Assembly: GCF_000192475.1 (NCBI RefSeq)
Contig: NZ_AEYW01000001.1
Span: 62,001 to 126,000 of the forward strand
Direction: 5' to 3'
DNA length: 64,000 nucleotides
From: Ruegeria conchae
GTDB lineage: Bacteria; Pseudomonadota; Alphaproteobacteria; Rhodobacterales; Rhodobacteraceae
Within the stretch, counting starts at the first letter, position 1, and every line of letters starts with the position of its first letter. Position numbers and translations under genes: made by a program. The notes under the pieces are model-generated. The model worked only from the letters and a program-made list of their open reading frames with translations, had not been told where the DNA came from and did no database searches. Of this stretch, positions 43,748-51,746 are shown in pieces.

Positions 43748-44548
43748 ATGCTAAACAAACTTTTGATTACGGGCGCGGACGGCAAACTAGGGTCGGTTTG
43801 CCGGTCTCGCTTACACGGCCTCGCTACCACGATTCGCCTTGGCGCGCGGGAGGATGTGGGCCCCGCCGGTGCAAATGAAGAAATTATGTATTGCGACTTG
43901 GGCGACAAAGATGCGGTTGAGGCCATGGTTGAAGGGTGCGATGGGATTGTTCACATGGGGGGGCAATCGATCGAAGCACCTTGGGAAACTATAAAACAAT
44001 CCAATATCGACGGTGTATTCAATCTCTATGAAGCGGCCCGAAAATCGTCGGTTACGCCGAGGATTTTCTTTGCCAGTTCAAATCACGCGATTGGCTTTCA
44101 CGAACAGACAACGCGGCTTGATGCAAATGCACAGGTAAGGCCCGATGGTCTTTATGGCGTGTCAAAAGTCTTCGGAGAAGCTCTCGCAAGGCTCTATTTT
44201 GAGAAGTTTGGGATCGAGACGGCATTGGTCCGCATCGGTTCATCCTTTCCGGAACCAAAGAACCATCGCATGCTTGCAACCTGGTTGAGTTACGATGATC
44301 TGATATCTCTTATAGAGAGTGTTTTCACTATTCCGCGCTTGGGATGTCCGATTGTCTACGGTGCTTCGAACAACGACGCATCCTGGTGGGACAATCGTGA
44401 AACAAGCTTTCTGGGCTGGAAGCCAAAAGACAACTCCGAGACGTTTCGCGCCCGTATCGATGCCGAATGCACCCCACCTGCGAAAGACGAAGTTTCCGCA
44501 GTTTATCAGGGCGGAGAGTTCTGTGGTCAGGGCATTCTTGAAGAATAG
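43748..44548 (+). CDS. udh: Uronate dehydrogenase
   Basis: A 266-residue NAD-dependent enzyme that oxidises D-galacturonate and D-glucuronate to their aldarolactones. TGADGKLGSV (8-17), CDGIVHMGGQSIEAPWE near 64-80, FFASSNHAIGFHEQT near 104-118, catalytic YGVSK near 136 and LVRIGSSFPEPKNHRML near 158-174 follow the Agrobacterium Udh order closely. No good ribosome-binding site precedes the ATG. It supplies the lactone for Gli and Gci. Confidence 0.92.
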   Translation: MLNKLLITGADGKLGSVCRSRLHGLATTIRLGAREDVGPAGANEEIMYCDLGDKDAVEAMVEGCDGIVHMGGQSIEAPWETIKQSNIDGVFNLYEAARKSSVTPRIFFASSNHAIGFHEQTTRLDANAQVRPDGLYGVSKVFGEALARLYFEKFGIETALVRIGSSFPEPKNHRMLATWLSYDDLISLIESVFTIPRLGCPIVYGASNNDASWWDNRETSFLGWKPKDNSETFRARIDAECTPPAKDEVSAVYQGGEFCGQGILEE

Positions 44549-44597
44549 CTCCAATCCGATCAGCCCATAAGGGTGGGCATTCTGAAAAGGTAAACTG

Positions 44598-45365
44598 ATG
44601 CGACCAAACAAAATTAGAGAGCATTGGGCCGCCGGACGGCCTGTAGTTAATGGATGGCTGGCGATCCCAAGCGGTTTCTCGGCCGAAACCATGGCGCATC
44701 AGGGATGGGACACGCTTACTGTTGATATCCAACATGGCGTAATCGACTACCAAAAGGCGGTCGAGATGTTCACTGCAATTTCGACAACCGATACCGTCCC
44801 AGTTACGCGCGTGCCGTGGCTCGAGCCCGGTATTTTGATGAAGGTGCTCGATGCCGGGGCTTACGGCGTTATTTGCCCAATGATCAATAACCGCGAAGAT
44901 GCCGAGAATCTTGTGGCGTGGACACACTACCCGCCCAACGGAACAAGGAGTCTTGGGCCGACCCGAGGCCTCTTGTACGGAGGTTCAGACTACCCGCAGC
45001 ATGCCAATGACACGATCGTCGTCTTTGCGATGATCGAGACTCTGCAAGGTCTCGACAACCTTGAAGACATACTGTCGGTTCCAGGGCTCGACGCCGTGTA
45101 CATCGGACCTTCCGATCTTTCCCTGGCTTTAGGTTGCCGCCCGGCATTCGATGAGGTCGAGCCCCCCGTGGCCGAGGCCATTGAACTGATAGCCGCCAAG
45201 GCAAAAGAGTATGGGAAGTTCGCTGGCTGCCATAACGGAACACCGGAATACGCTTTGAAGCGCATCGAAATGGGGTTCCAGTTCGTCACAATCGCGTCGG
45301 ATGCCCGTTTGATGGCTGCTGCTTCGAAAGACGCTTTGGCCCAGGTGCGTGGTGGACTGTCATAG
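44598..45365 (+). CDS. HpcH/HpaI family aldolase (2-keto-3-deoxyaldarate aldolase-like)
   Basis: A 255-residue class II pyruvate aldolase of the GarL/RhmA/HpaI type. It has the general-base His region VDIQHGVIDYQ near 36-46, metal ligands Glu in FAMIETLQG near 144 and Asp in YIGPSDLSLALG near 172, and the phosphate/carboxylate Arg in TRSLGPTRG near 117. It would cleave 2-keto-3-deoxygalactarate or -glucarate to pyruvate and tartronate semialdehyde. A 2-keto-3-deoxy-rhamnonate-like substrate is the alternative. Confidence 0.88.
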   Translation: MRPNKIREHWAAGRPVVNGWLAIPSGFSAETMAHQGWDTLTVDIQHGVIDYQKAVEMFTAISTTDTVPVTRVPWLEPGILMKVLDAGAYGVICPMINNREDAENLVAWTHYPPNGTRSLGPTRGLLYGGSDYPQHANDTIVVFAMIETLQGLDNLEDILSVPGLDAVYIGPSDLSLALGCRPAFDEVEPPVAEAIELIAAKAKEYGKFAGCHNGTPEYALKRIEMGFQFVTIASDARLMAAASKDALAQVRGGLS

Positions 45366-45528
45366 TCTGTTGGCGGTGAACTTTGGGAAGCGCGTTTCAA
45401 AAACGTGGAGCCAGACAAGTTTCCGCTACTGTGCGCGGCTCCAATATCAGGATCCGCCTTTGCGCTGTTTGGTATGTTCAAAAGTCGAAAGATCTAACCG
45501 ACACACGACCAAGACTTAGGAGGCACGC

Positions 45529-47325
45529 ATGTCGCGTATTAAGCCCGAGAACCTCAGATCACGTCAATGGTTCGCCAATCCGAGCGATCCGGAAATGACC
45601 GCGCTCTATTTGGAACGTTATCTCAACTACGGGCTCACGCGCGAAGAACTGCAATCCGGTAAACCTATCATCGCAATTGCACAGACGGGCAGCGACCTAA
45701 GCCCTTGCAATCGCCACCATCTGGAGCTCGCCAAACGGGTGCGCGACGGAATCATCGCAGCAGGAGGCACAGCCATCGAAGTGCCGGTCCATCCCATTCA
45801 GGAAACTGGCAAACGACCCACCGCCATGCTCGACCGTAATCTGGCATACCTGAGTTTGGTTGAAACGCTGTACGGCTACCCGATTGATGGCGTGGTGTTG
45901 ATGATTGGCTGTGACAAGACGACACCGGCTCTTCTGATGGCAGCTTCAACGGTCAACATTCCAGCCATCGCTCTGTCTGTGGGGCCGATGCTCAATGGTT
46001 GGCACGAGGGGAAGCGTGCAGGGTCTGGCACTGTTATTTGGAAAGCTCGCGAACGCCTTGCTGCCGGAGAAATCTCTGCTGATGAATTCATGGATGCCGC
46101 CGCAGCATCTGCTCCCTCGGTGGGGTACTGCAACACCATGGGAACCGCCACCACAATGAACAGCTTGGCCGAAGCACTCGGCATGCAGCTACCAGGCGCG
46201 GCGGCCATTCCGGCCCCATACCGCGAACGCGGTCAGATCAGCTATGAGACCGGACAACGCATCATTGAAATGGTGTGGGAGGATCTGCGCCCGTCTGACA
46301 TTATGACGCGCGCGGCCTTTGAGAATGCTATCGTGGTTAACTCCGCCATTGGCGGATCCACCAATGCGCCTATTCACCTAAATGCAATTGCGCGCCATCT
46401 AGGTGTGTCGCTTGACAATGATGACTGGCAGGCTTTGGGGCACAATGTGCCACTTTTGGTCAATCTACAGCCCGCAGGCGAATATCTCGGTGAAGATTAC
46501 CACCGCGCTGGCGGTGTTCCTGCCGTGATCGCAGAGCTGATTGCAGCTGGTCGCCTACCTCATGCAGAGGCCAAAACTGTCAACGGGCACAGCATAGCCA
46601 ACAACTGCACGCGCCGGCGCAGCACAAATTCCAACGTCATCAAATCTGTTGATGCCCCGGTGAAAGACAAGGCAGGGTTTATCAATCTAAAGGGCAATCT
46701 ATTTGACAGCGCGTTGATGAAAACCAGTGTCATCGGGCCAGAATTTGCAAAAGCTTATCTTTCCAATCCCGATGATCCCAACGCGTTTGAGGGTCGTGCA
46801 GTTGTTTTTGATGGACCCGAAGATTTTCACAAGCGCATTGACGACCCTTCTCAGGATATCGATACCCGTTGCATTCTCGTTATGCGCGGAACCGGCCCCA
46901 AAGGGTATCCCGGTGGAGCAGAAGTCGTGAATATGCGTGCGCCATCTTATCTCTTGAAGCAAGGCGTTCAGGAATTACCCTGCATAGGTGATGGGCGCCA
47001 ATCTGGCACCTCTGGCTCGCCATCAATCCTTAACGCTGCACCAGAGGCCGCCGACAATGGTGGCCTAGCAGTTCTGCAAACAGGGGATCGGATCCGCGTT
47101 GATCTTAACACCTGCACAGTCAACATTCTGATTTCCGATGCGGAACTTGAGCGGCGCAAGGAACAGTTAATCCACAACGGTGGTTATCCCGTGCCCGAGA
47201 GCCAATCTCCTTGGCAACAGTATTTCCGTGATCTGGTGCAACCCTTTGACAAGGGCATGAACCTACGCAATGCTGACGCCTATCGCGACATCGCGCGCAA
47301 GTCACAGCCTCGAGACAACCACTGA
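45529..47325 (+). CDS. IlvD/Edd family sugar-acid dehydratase (arabinonate/xylonate type)
   Basis: A 598-residue Fe-S dehydratase that makes a 2-keto-3-deoxy acid from an aldonate. The cluster cysteines are in [13 protein letters not shown] near 60, GCDKTTPA near 128 and GYCNTMGT near 200. [12 protein letters not shown] near 290 and [16 protein letters not shown] near 490 match the pentonate/hexonate dehydratase branch, not branched-chain DHAD. AGGAGGCACGC precedes the ATG. It is the only classical aldonate dehydratase in the window, so it might also serve the operon at 8286-18999, which lacks one. Confidence 0.92.
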   Translation: MSRIKPENLRSRQWFANPSDPEMTALYLERYLNYGLTREELQSGKPIIAIAQTGSDLSPCNRHHLELAKRVRDGIIAAGGTAIEVPVHPIQETGKRPTAMLDRNLAYLSLVETLYGYPIDGVVLMIGCDKTTPALLMAASTVNIPAIALSVGPMLNGWHEGKRAGSGTVIWKARERLAAGEISADEFMDAAAASAPSVGYCNTMGTATTMNSLAEALGMQLPGAAAIPAPYRERGQISYETGQRIIEMVWEDLRPSDIMTRAAFENAIVVNSAIGGSTNAPIHLNAIARHLGVSLDNDDWQALGHNVPLLVNLQPAGEYLGEDYHRAGGVPAVIAELIAAGRLPHAEAKTVNGHSIANNCTRRRSTNSNVIKSVDAPVKDKAGFINLKGNLFDSALMKTSVIGPEFAKAYLSNPDDPNAFEGRAVVFDGPEDFHKRIDDPSQDIDTRCILVMRGTGPKGYPGGAEVVNMRAPSYLLKQGVQELPCIGDGRQSGTSGSPSILNAAPEAADNGGLAVLQTGDRIRVDLNTCTVNILISDAELERRKEQLIHNGGYPVPESQSPWQQYFRDLVQPFDKGMNLRNADAYRDIARKSQPRDNH

Positions 47326-47478
47326 ATTCAACATATTGTGGGCACGCAGCCAGATCGTTTGCGGCGTCACATACGCAATCCAGCTTCACATCTTCATCTC
47401 GGTGGTGACGGTAGTCAGGACTATATGATGTCTCTCCTACCTCGCATTTTTTGCGGCTCCTTCTTGGCAGGGTGGATT

Positions 47479-47516
47479 GGGCCAGCATTTTCGGGAGGAG
47501 GTGAAAATGCTGGCCC
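47479..47516 (-). ncRNA. CUCCUCCC-loop hairpin RNA 1 (CcsR/cuckoo-type), also possible terminator
   Basis: Perfect 14-bp stem GGGCCAGCATTTTC/GAAAATGCTGGCCC. On the minus strand the 10-base loop is ACCTCCTCCC, which is the anti-Shine-Dalgarno-like motif of the CcsR RNAs in Rhodobacter and their rhizobial relatives. It lies 112 bp downstream of the DUF1127 gene on the same strand, as in Rhodobacter. On the plus strand the stem is followed by TTTG and could also help terminate the uronate operon. Confidence 0.75.
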
Positions 47517-47556
47517 TTTGCGTTGGCGCTCCCTGTTGGCTTTTTCGCCGCCGCTC

Positions 47557-47592
47557 TTGCTGGCTTACTCTGGGAGGAGCGAGGACCAGCAA
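47557..47592 (-). ncRNA. CUCCUCCC-loop hairpin RNA 2 (CcsR/cuckoo-type)
   Basis: Outer stem TTGCTGG/CCAGCAA, interior loop, inner CTC/GAG pairs, and on the minus strand the loop GCTCCTCCCA. It lies between the DUF1127 stop and hairpin 1, 37 bp downstream of the gene. Tandem copies with a shared loop motif but different stems are the known pattern of this RNA family. Processing from the DUF1127 transcript is inferred. Confidence 0.7.
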
Positions 47593-47628
47593 ATTCCGTT
47601 CAATCTTTTGTTCTGAGGGTCTGCTTCT

Positions 47629-47838
47629 CTATTCGTTAGCCATCAATTTTGCGGCATATTCCGGGATATCGGATCGCGAGATTCCGATCTGAGCGAGCTG
47701 ATGGTCGTTCATATTCGAAAGTGTGGAGAGCATCCGGGCCGTTTGAAGCGCCTTCAAGGCAGCATTTGCCGTGGCTCCGATCCTCGCCAGGAAGCCGTCG
47801 TTGCCCCCGGGGGCGCTGTAGGTCCGCACAGCGGACAT
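47629..47838 (-). CDS. DUF1127 domain small protein
   Basis: A 69-residue basic protein. The C-terminal DUF1127 motif is visible: LSTLSNMNDHQLAQIGISRSDI split around residues 37-58. Start ATG at 47838 is preferred; the frame could open at a TTG 12 codons upstream. In Rhodobacter a DUF1127 protein of similar size (CcaF1) is encoded immediately upstream of the CcsR RNAs and affects their maturation and RNA turnover. The hairpins just downstream here support the same partnership. Confidence 0.85.
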   Translation of the reverse strand: MSAVRTYSAPGGNDGFLARIGATANAALKALQTARMLSTLSNMNDHQLAQIGISRSDIPEYAAKLMANE

Positions 47839-47905
47839 AGCACTAGTTCGCTGCGTTTGCTCGAATGTCGGCAATTTCGTCAGTGGTTGGACTAGAATCG
47901 AGCTT

Positions 47906-48349
47906 TCAGCGAGGCCTTCGAATTTTGCCGGTCATTCGCAAGCCATCACGAATGTTCAGCCCCATCATCGTGAGGTTGGCCGCCCCAGCGATCAGCTCAA
48001 TTACCTGAACCTTGTAAAAGGTGCCGTCGAAATCGCCAGCAGCAGCTTTGCCAGCCAGAAACCAGGCTGCGGGAACCAGGATCAGCAAACCATTCAACGC
48101 AATGATAGGCATTCGGGTTTTCTTGGCTTTCGTAAGCGCATCTTTGCGTTTCCGGCCCATTGCCATGCCCGATCCACCAGCAATCGCCATTGCCGGGATG
48201 AGGATGAACATGCCTTTCAGGATCAATGCCTTGACGGTTGCGACTGTTTCATGGCTCGCAAAGAGTTCGCTGGTGATCGTTGATGTCCAGAAGAGGAGGA
48301 TCATCACAAAGCCGATGCCGCCCGCGATGGCGTGAATCTTTGTTTTCAT
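47906..48349 (-). CDS. Small four-helix membrane protein, unknown function
   Basis: A 147-residue protein with hydrophobic segments near 7-27, 44-62, 80-100 and 115-132, and basic loops (GRKRKDALTKAKKTRM between helices 2 and 3; RMTGKIRRPR at the C-terminus), giving a positive-inside topology. It shows no catalytic motif. It lies between the DUF1127 and monooxygenase genes, all leftward, with a 37-bp gap to the latter, and may be co-transcribed under MarR control. Confidence 0.75.
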   Translation of the reverse strand: MKTKIHAIAGGIGFVMILLFWTSTITSELFASHETVATVKALILKGMFILIPAMAIAGGSGMAMGRKRKDALTKAKKTRMPIIALNGLLILVPAAWFLAGKAAAGDFDGTFYKVQVIELIAGAANLTMMGLNIRDGLRMTGKIRRPR

Positions 48350-48386
48350 AGCGGTTCACTCAAATTGGCTTTTGGAAAGGATTACG

Positions 48387-48752
48387 TCAGGCCGTGCAGC
48401 AATTCGGCACCGCAATCTTTTCGAACAGGTGGGGTGCTGTCACAGCGCTTGAGGGATAGTGGCTGAGCTGCTGCTGAAACTCGGGGTTTGAAAACGCGGC
48501 GCGGAAGTCCGCAACAGACTCCCAGACCGCGTAGTTCAGATACATGCTGCCGTCACCAATTGCCTTATGCAGCTGAGTGCTGATGTAACCCGGCTGCTTT
48601 TTCATCCATTGGGCATCGCTCTTCCAGGCTTCAATCAAGGCGTCTTGGTCAACGGGATCGACAGTGAAGAGATTGACGAGAACGACGGGTCCAGCGTCCA
48701 TGCCCAATTGCCGTTCAATGGGAAACTCGGGGTCGAGGGGTTTAAAATTGAC
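48387..48752 (-). CDS. Antibiotic biosynthesis monooxygenase (ABM) family protein
   Basis: A 121-residue dimeric alpha-beta-barrel-type protein. VVLVNLFTVDPVDQDALIEAW near 20-40, GYISTQLHKAI near 54 and YLNYAVWESVADFRAAF near 70-86 are typical of ABM/heme-degrading-like folds. The ATG at 48752 has AAGGAG upstream, so ten extra codons are excluded. Small ABM proteins act on quinones or other reactive aromatics. Divergent MarR control fits an aromatic or oxidant signal. Confidence 0.85.
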   Translation of the reverse strand, partial: VNFKPLDPEFPIERQLGMDAGPVVLVNLFTVDPVDQDALIEAWKSDAQWMKKQPGYISTQLHKAIGDGSMYLNYAVWESVADFRAAFSNPEFQQQLSHYPSSAVTAPHLFEKIAVPNCCTA

Positions 48753-48823
48753 CATTTCGGTGCTCCTTGAAAGTAGCTTCATTTTGGTGTCATGTTGTCA
48801 TATTTAGGAAGCATCAAACACAA

Positions 48824-48839
48824 TGACAACACGTTGTCA
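48824..48839. promoter_or_regulatory. Inverted repeat TGACAAC-AC-GTTGTCA, probable MarR operator
   Basis: Seven-base perfect arms with a two-base spacer lie 20 bp upstream of the MarR start, in the divergent region with the ABM gene. An extra TTGTCA half-site occurs at 48795-48800. MarR proteins commonly bind such repeats and repress both directions. Confidence 0.6.
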
Positions 48840-48858
48840 AATGAAATGAGGAGTCGAT

Positions 48859-49347
48859 ATGCCTAACGAGCAAAGGACCGAAGCAGGAGAAGCCGTGACA
48901 GCCTTGATACTGGATGTGTTTCGGCTGAACGGTCGATTGCAGCTTGCCGGTGATCGCCTCGTATCAGAACTCGGTCTAACAAGTGCCCGATGGCAGATTC
49001 TTGGTGCCATCGCCTATTCTGATCGGCCGGAATCCGTTGCCTGGCATGCACGGACGATGGGCGTTCACCGGCAGGGCGTACAACGGATCATCAATGAATT
49101 GAACAAAGAAGGAATAGTGGAGTTTCAGCCGAACCCACACCACAAGCGGGCGCACTTGGTTGTCATGACACGAAAGGGGCAGGAACTATACGAAGCAGCG
49201 ATTACGAAGCAAATCCCATGGGTGAACGAACTCTCGGAAGGCCTGTCGCCAGATGATATTGCGTCAGCGCAAAATGTTGTTGACCATCTCAAAACACGCC
49301 TTGAAGAAGCCTCAACGCGGCAAGATCAGAGTTCGACCCAAAGCTGA
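48859..49347 (+). CDS. MarR family transcriptional regulator
   Basis: A 162-residue winged-helix regulator. SELGLTSARWQILGAIAY near 39-56, HARTMGVHRQGVQRIINEL near 66-84 (recognition helix) and EFQPNPHHKRAHLVVMTRKG near 92-111 (wing) are visible. It is divergent from the ABM monooxygenase with a palindrome between. A GAGGAG site precedes the ATG. The effector is not predictable. Confidence 0.92.
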   Translation: MPNEQRTEAGEAVTALILDVFRLNGRLQLAGDRLVSELGLTSARWQILGAIAYSDRPESVAWHARTMGVHRQGVQRIINELNKEGIVEFQPNPHHKRAHLVVMTRKGQELYEAAITKQIPWVNELSEGLSPDDIASAQNVVDHLKTRLEEASTRQDQSSTQS

Positions 49348-49440
49348 CACTCGTACAGAGTGCAGCATCGGACATTCTGGGCTCCCTGTCAGCATTCGCC
49401 GCGCTTTGCATAAACGACAGTTTTCGTCGGTTCGCTTCTT

Positions 49441-49483
49441 TTGGGTCAGAAGTGCTTGACGTTTGGGTCAGATTTGCATGACC
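49441..49483. repeat. IS21-like terminal repeats, second location
   Basis: Copies at 49441-49461 (TTGGGTCAGAAGTGCTTGACG) and 49463-49483 match the pair at 24008-24050 in sequence, spacing and orientation. They are followed by insertion-sequence debris. No IS21 transposase remains. Confidence 0.55.
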
Positions 49484-49543
49484 CGGCCCATTTCCCCGAC
49501 CTTGGCGTCACGATTTCTGAGCGCGCGCATTATCCTATTGCGC

Positions 49544-49621
49544 TCATGTTTCCCAAGCAGGCTTTGCGCCAATCTCTGCAACCAGAAAGTCCATGAACGC
49601 CCGCACTTTGGGGGACAGCAC
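49544..49621 (-). pseudogene. LysR regulator, C-terminal fragment
   Basis: The last 25 residues read VLSPKVRAFMDFLVAEIGAK and a short tail, ending in a stop at 49544. This is the typical C-terminus of LysR-type regulators. Upstream (higher coordinates) the frame runs into IS5-type transposase sequence, so the rest of the gene has been replaced or deleted at the junction near 49622. Confidence 0.65.
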
Positions 49622-50305
49622 GTTGGACTTGGGATATCGTGGCGGCGGAGGACCATTGAACCTCCTCATTGACAGTACGGGCATCAAGGCTGAGGGTGAA
49701 GGTGAGTGGAACGCTCGTAAGCACGGTGGCCCCAAACACCGCATCTGGAGCAAGATACACATAGGGATCGACGAGGAGACGCTGGAAGTCCGGGCGGTTG
49801 AGTTCACCACCAGCAATGTTGGTGATGCGCCTATGCTGCCTGGGCTTCTCGACCAAATCCCACTCGACTAGGACATCGGGTCAGTGACCGCAGATGGGGC
49901 CTACGACACACGAAAATGCCATGATGCGATAGCGCGCGGCGCTCATGCTGTCATTCCTCCGCGCAAGAGCGCCAAACCGTGGAAGCCTACAAGCTCAGGC
50001 GCTATCGCCCGGAATGAGGCCGTCAAAGCCTCCAGATACTTCGGCCGCGCCATTTGGCGAAGGTGGAGTGGATACCACCGCCGAAGTCGTGTCGAGACCA
50101 AGATGCATTGTGTGAAGCTATTGGGCCAGAGCCTCATGGTGAGGGACTTCGACCGTCAGGTTGCAGAGATCCAAGTCCGAGTTGCCGTTCTCAATCGCTA
50201 CACCACGCTCGGCATAACCATCACAGAGGCCGTAGAATAATTCTGTCCGGGGAAAGGGGAAGTCCGACCAAACCCCAATTTGTGCAACAAAGTCGTTCAA
50301 ACTTA
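49622..50305 (+). mobile_element. IS5-family insertion-sequence remnant
   Basis: It contains the broken transposase. Its right part extends through GGGGAAAGGGGAAGTCC and a GTGCAACAAAG stretch, resembling IS5-type ends. The left end is lost at the LysR-fragment junction. End coordinates are approximate. Confidence 0.6.
49623..50240 (+). pseudogene. IS5-family transposase, N-truncated and interrupted by a stop
   Basis: Two in-frame pieces (to 49871 and from 49872) together give the DDE transposase core: LLIDSTGIKAEGEGEWNARK with the first Asp, TADGAYDTRKCHD with the second Asp, and YHRRSRVETKMHCVKLLGQ with the Glu. A TAG at 49869 interrupts the frame where related proteins have Gln or similar. 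The N-terminal third is absent. The element is therefore inactive. Confidence 0.85.
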
Positions 50306-50442
50306 CCATTGAAATATAGCACCAGTCGGTCGGTGAAATGTTCACGAGAGATATATGATTAGACAATTTTTTTGATACCTTAACATCTTGCGGCCTGCGA
50401 TATTTGGCAATGGGTCATAAGCAACCAGGTTTGATGGGATTT

Positions 50443-51102
50443 ATGATGAACAGAAGACACTTTCTGGCAACTTCTTTGGCGATGCTGTCTCAGCCGTTGT
50501 TTTCGACACGCACAACAGCATCTACTTCTTCTCAATGGGCGGCATGGGACGCCAGGGTAACGCCGCCAAATTTTGATCCCGCGACATCCAATCCCTGGGG
50601 GTTGCACCCACGTTTCCTGCCTCAGCGTGTGCAAACCAACCGAGCGCTTGTTCCGGGTGACATTCATGTCGATGCAGTAGCCCGATATCTATATTTCATC
50701 GAAGACGGTGGCACGGCAATGCGCTACGGCGTAGCCATTGCCCGAGGCAATCTTTACGAGCCCGGTGTCTACACAATCAAGCGAAAGGCCAAGTGGCCGC
50801 GTTGGACTCCTACTGCCGAAATGATTGAGCGCGACCCTGATGAATATGCGCAATTCGCAGATGGTGTGCCCGGTGGGCCGACAAACCCATTGGGATCAAG
50901 GGCGTTTTATCTGTTCGAAGGTGGCCGCGACACATACCTGCGAATTCACGGAACGCCTTTTCCAAGATCTATCGGAGGTCGCGCAAGTTCTGGCTGCGTA
51001 AGGATGGCGATGCCACATATCATCGGGCTTTATGATCGTGTCAGGCCAGGGTTCACGGCTCATCTCTACCCTCCCGAGCGCCTTCTGACCGCGACCAGCT
51101 GA
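50443..51102 (+). CDS. L,D-transpeptidase (YkuD domain), exported
   Basis: About 219 residues with a Tat-like N-terminus (NRRHFLATSLAML). The catalytic YkuD motif is HGTPFPRSIGGRASSGCVRM near 180-199, with His and Cys in the expected HX14-17SXGCXR(M) spacing. It links peptidoglycan stem peptides 3-3, or anchors proteins. ATGs at 50434, 50443 and 50446 are all possible; 50443 keeps the RR motif near the start. It lies between IS debris and the copper genes. Confidence 0.88.
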   Translation: MMNRRHFLATSLAMLSQPLFSTRTTASTSSQWAAWDARVTPPNFDPATSNPWGLHPRFLPQRVQTNRALVPGDIHVDAVARYLYFIEDGGTAMRYGVAIARGNLYEPGVYTIKRKAKWPRWTPTAEMIERDPDEYAQFADGVPGGPTNPLGSRAFYLFEGGRDTYLRIHGTPFPRSIGGRASSGCVRMAMPHIIGLYDRVRPGFTAHLYPPERLLTATS

Positions 51103-51112
51103 TAGGCGCTTG

Positions 51113-51385
51113 TCAGGCGCGCGTACAGATTGGGCGCCCTTCAATAGTCCTGAGTGGCAGGTAGGTTGTTTCAACCGGCCCCACGTAGCGATACCAATAG
51201 CAACCGTCCTCAGGCATGATTTTAACGGCGTTCAGGTCCTGGCCCGGAGCAGCGATCTGGGCAACGGCGTCAGGAACTCGGGAAAGTATTCCGGGCTCGC
51301 TTTCTGCAGATATCGACGTTGTTTCGGTGCAGGCGCCGACGAGCATAAGTGCGGCCAGTGCTAGGAAAGCTTTCTTGAAGCACAT
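51113..51385 (-). CDS. Small lipoprotein, unknown function
   Basis: A 90-residue protein with a lipobox LVGAC near residues 15-19, so the mature protein starts at Cys19 and is lipid-anchored. The rest is short, with CYWYRYVGPVETTYLPLRT near 62-80 and a second Cys near the end. It converges with the L,D-transpeptidase gene 11 bp apart. The Tyr/Trp-rich segment is reminiscent of small envelope lipoproteins, but no named family was recognised. Confidence 0.75.
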   Translation of the reverse strand: MCFKKAFLALAALMLVGACTETTSISAESEPGILSRVPDAVAQIAAPGQDLNAVKIMPEDGCYWYRYVGPVETTYLPLRTIEGRPICTRA

Positions 51386-51746
51386 GGTGTTTAGTCCACT
51401 GTGTTTGTCATTTGTAGTACCTGATACCCTCGCATCGACGGGTGATCACATCAATTCACCAAGAACTAAGCAATTGTTAGCGTTGCTTTTTTGTGCTCGG
51501 TCGATTCAAGAAAGCCAGGTATCGCTTAAAGCAGCCTGGAATTATGCCCAAGAAAAACTGCTTTTCCACAATGACTTGATGATTTAGGTCCGCCTTTTAA
51601 GGAAGTATCCCTGCGCCAACGGCTACGACAATTCCGACGAGACATCCCATATGAAATGTCATTTGCGTGTTGACCTTCCAGCGCAGGAACCGGGCACACG
51701 AGTTATTTGAGTCGGAAAAAAAAGATTAAACTTTGGGATGGCAGGC
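51386..51746. other. Intergenic stretch, at most a tiny ORF
   Basis: A 361-bp gap before the second transpeptidase. The leftward frame 51597-51662 could encode a 21-residue hydrophobic peptide (MTFHMGCLVGIVVAVGAGIL and one more residue), with only a weak AAGG upstream. An A8 tract lies at 51716-51723. Nothing else was identified. Confidence 0.4.

Larger units (their letters stand above)
47326..47628. other. Intergenic stretch carrying two hairpin RNAs
   Basis: A 303-bp convergent gap between the dehydratase and DUF1127 genes. It contains the two leftward CUCCUCCC hairpins (47479-47516 and 47557-47592) and a small CGCA/TGCG hairpin with a T-run at about 47444-47456. A short frame starting at 47507 after GGAGGAGGTG is explained by the antisense of the RNA loop and is not accepted as a gene. 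Confidence 0.6.

Noticed and set aside
37313..47325. Sulfoquinovose (sulfo-Entner-Doudoroff) pathway, suggested by the YihU-like loop, SDR, IlvD dehydratase and HpcH-type aldolase
   Set aside because: Gci, lactone isomerase and Udh point to uronates; there is no sulfoquinovosidase or sulfonate exporter, and no lactonase in this island.
47507..47692. Short plus-strand frame after GGAGGAGGTG
   Set aside because: The apparent ribosome-binding site is the antisense of the conserved CUCCUCCC RNA loop, and the frame runs into the DUF1127 gene on the other strand.
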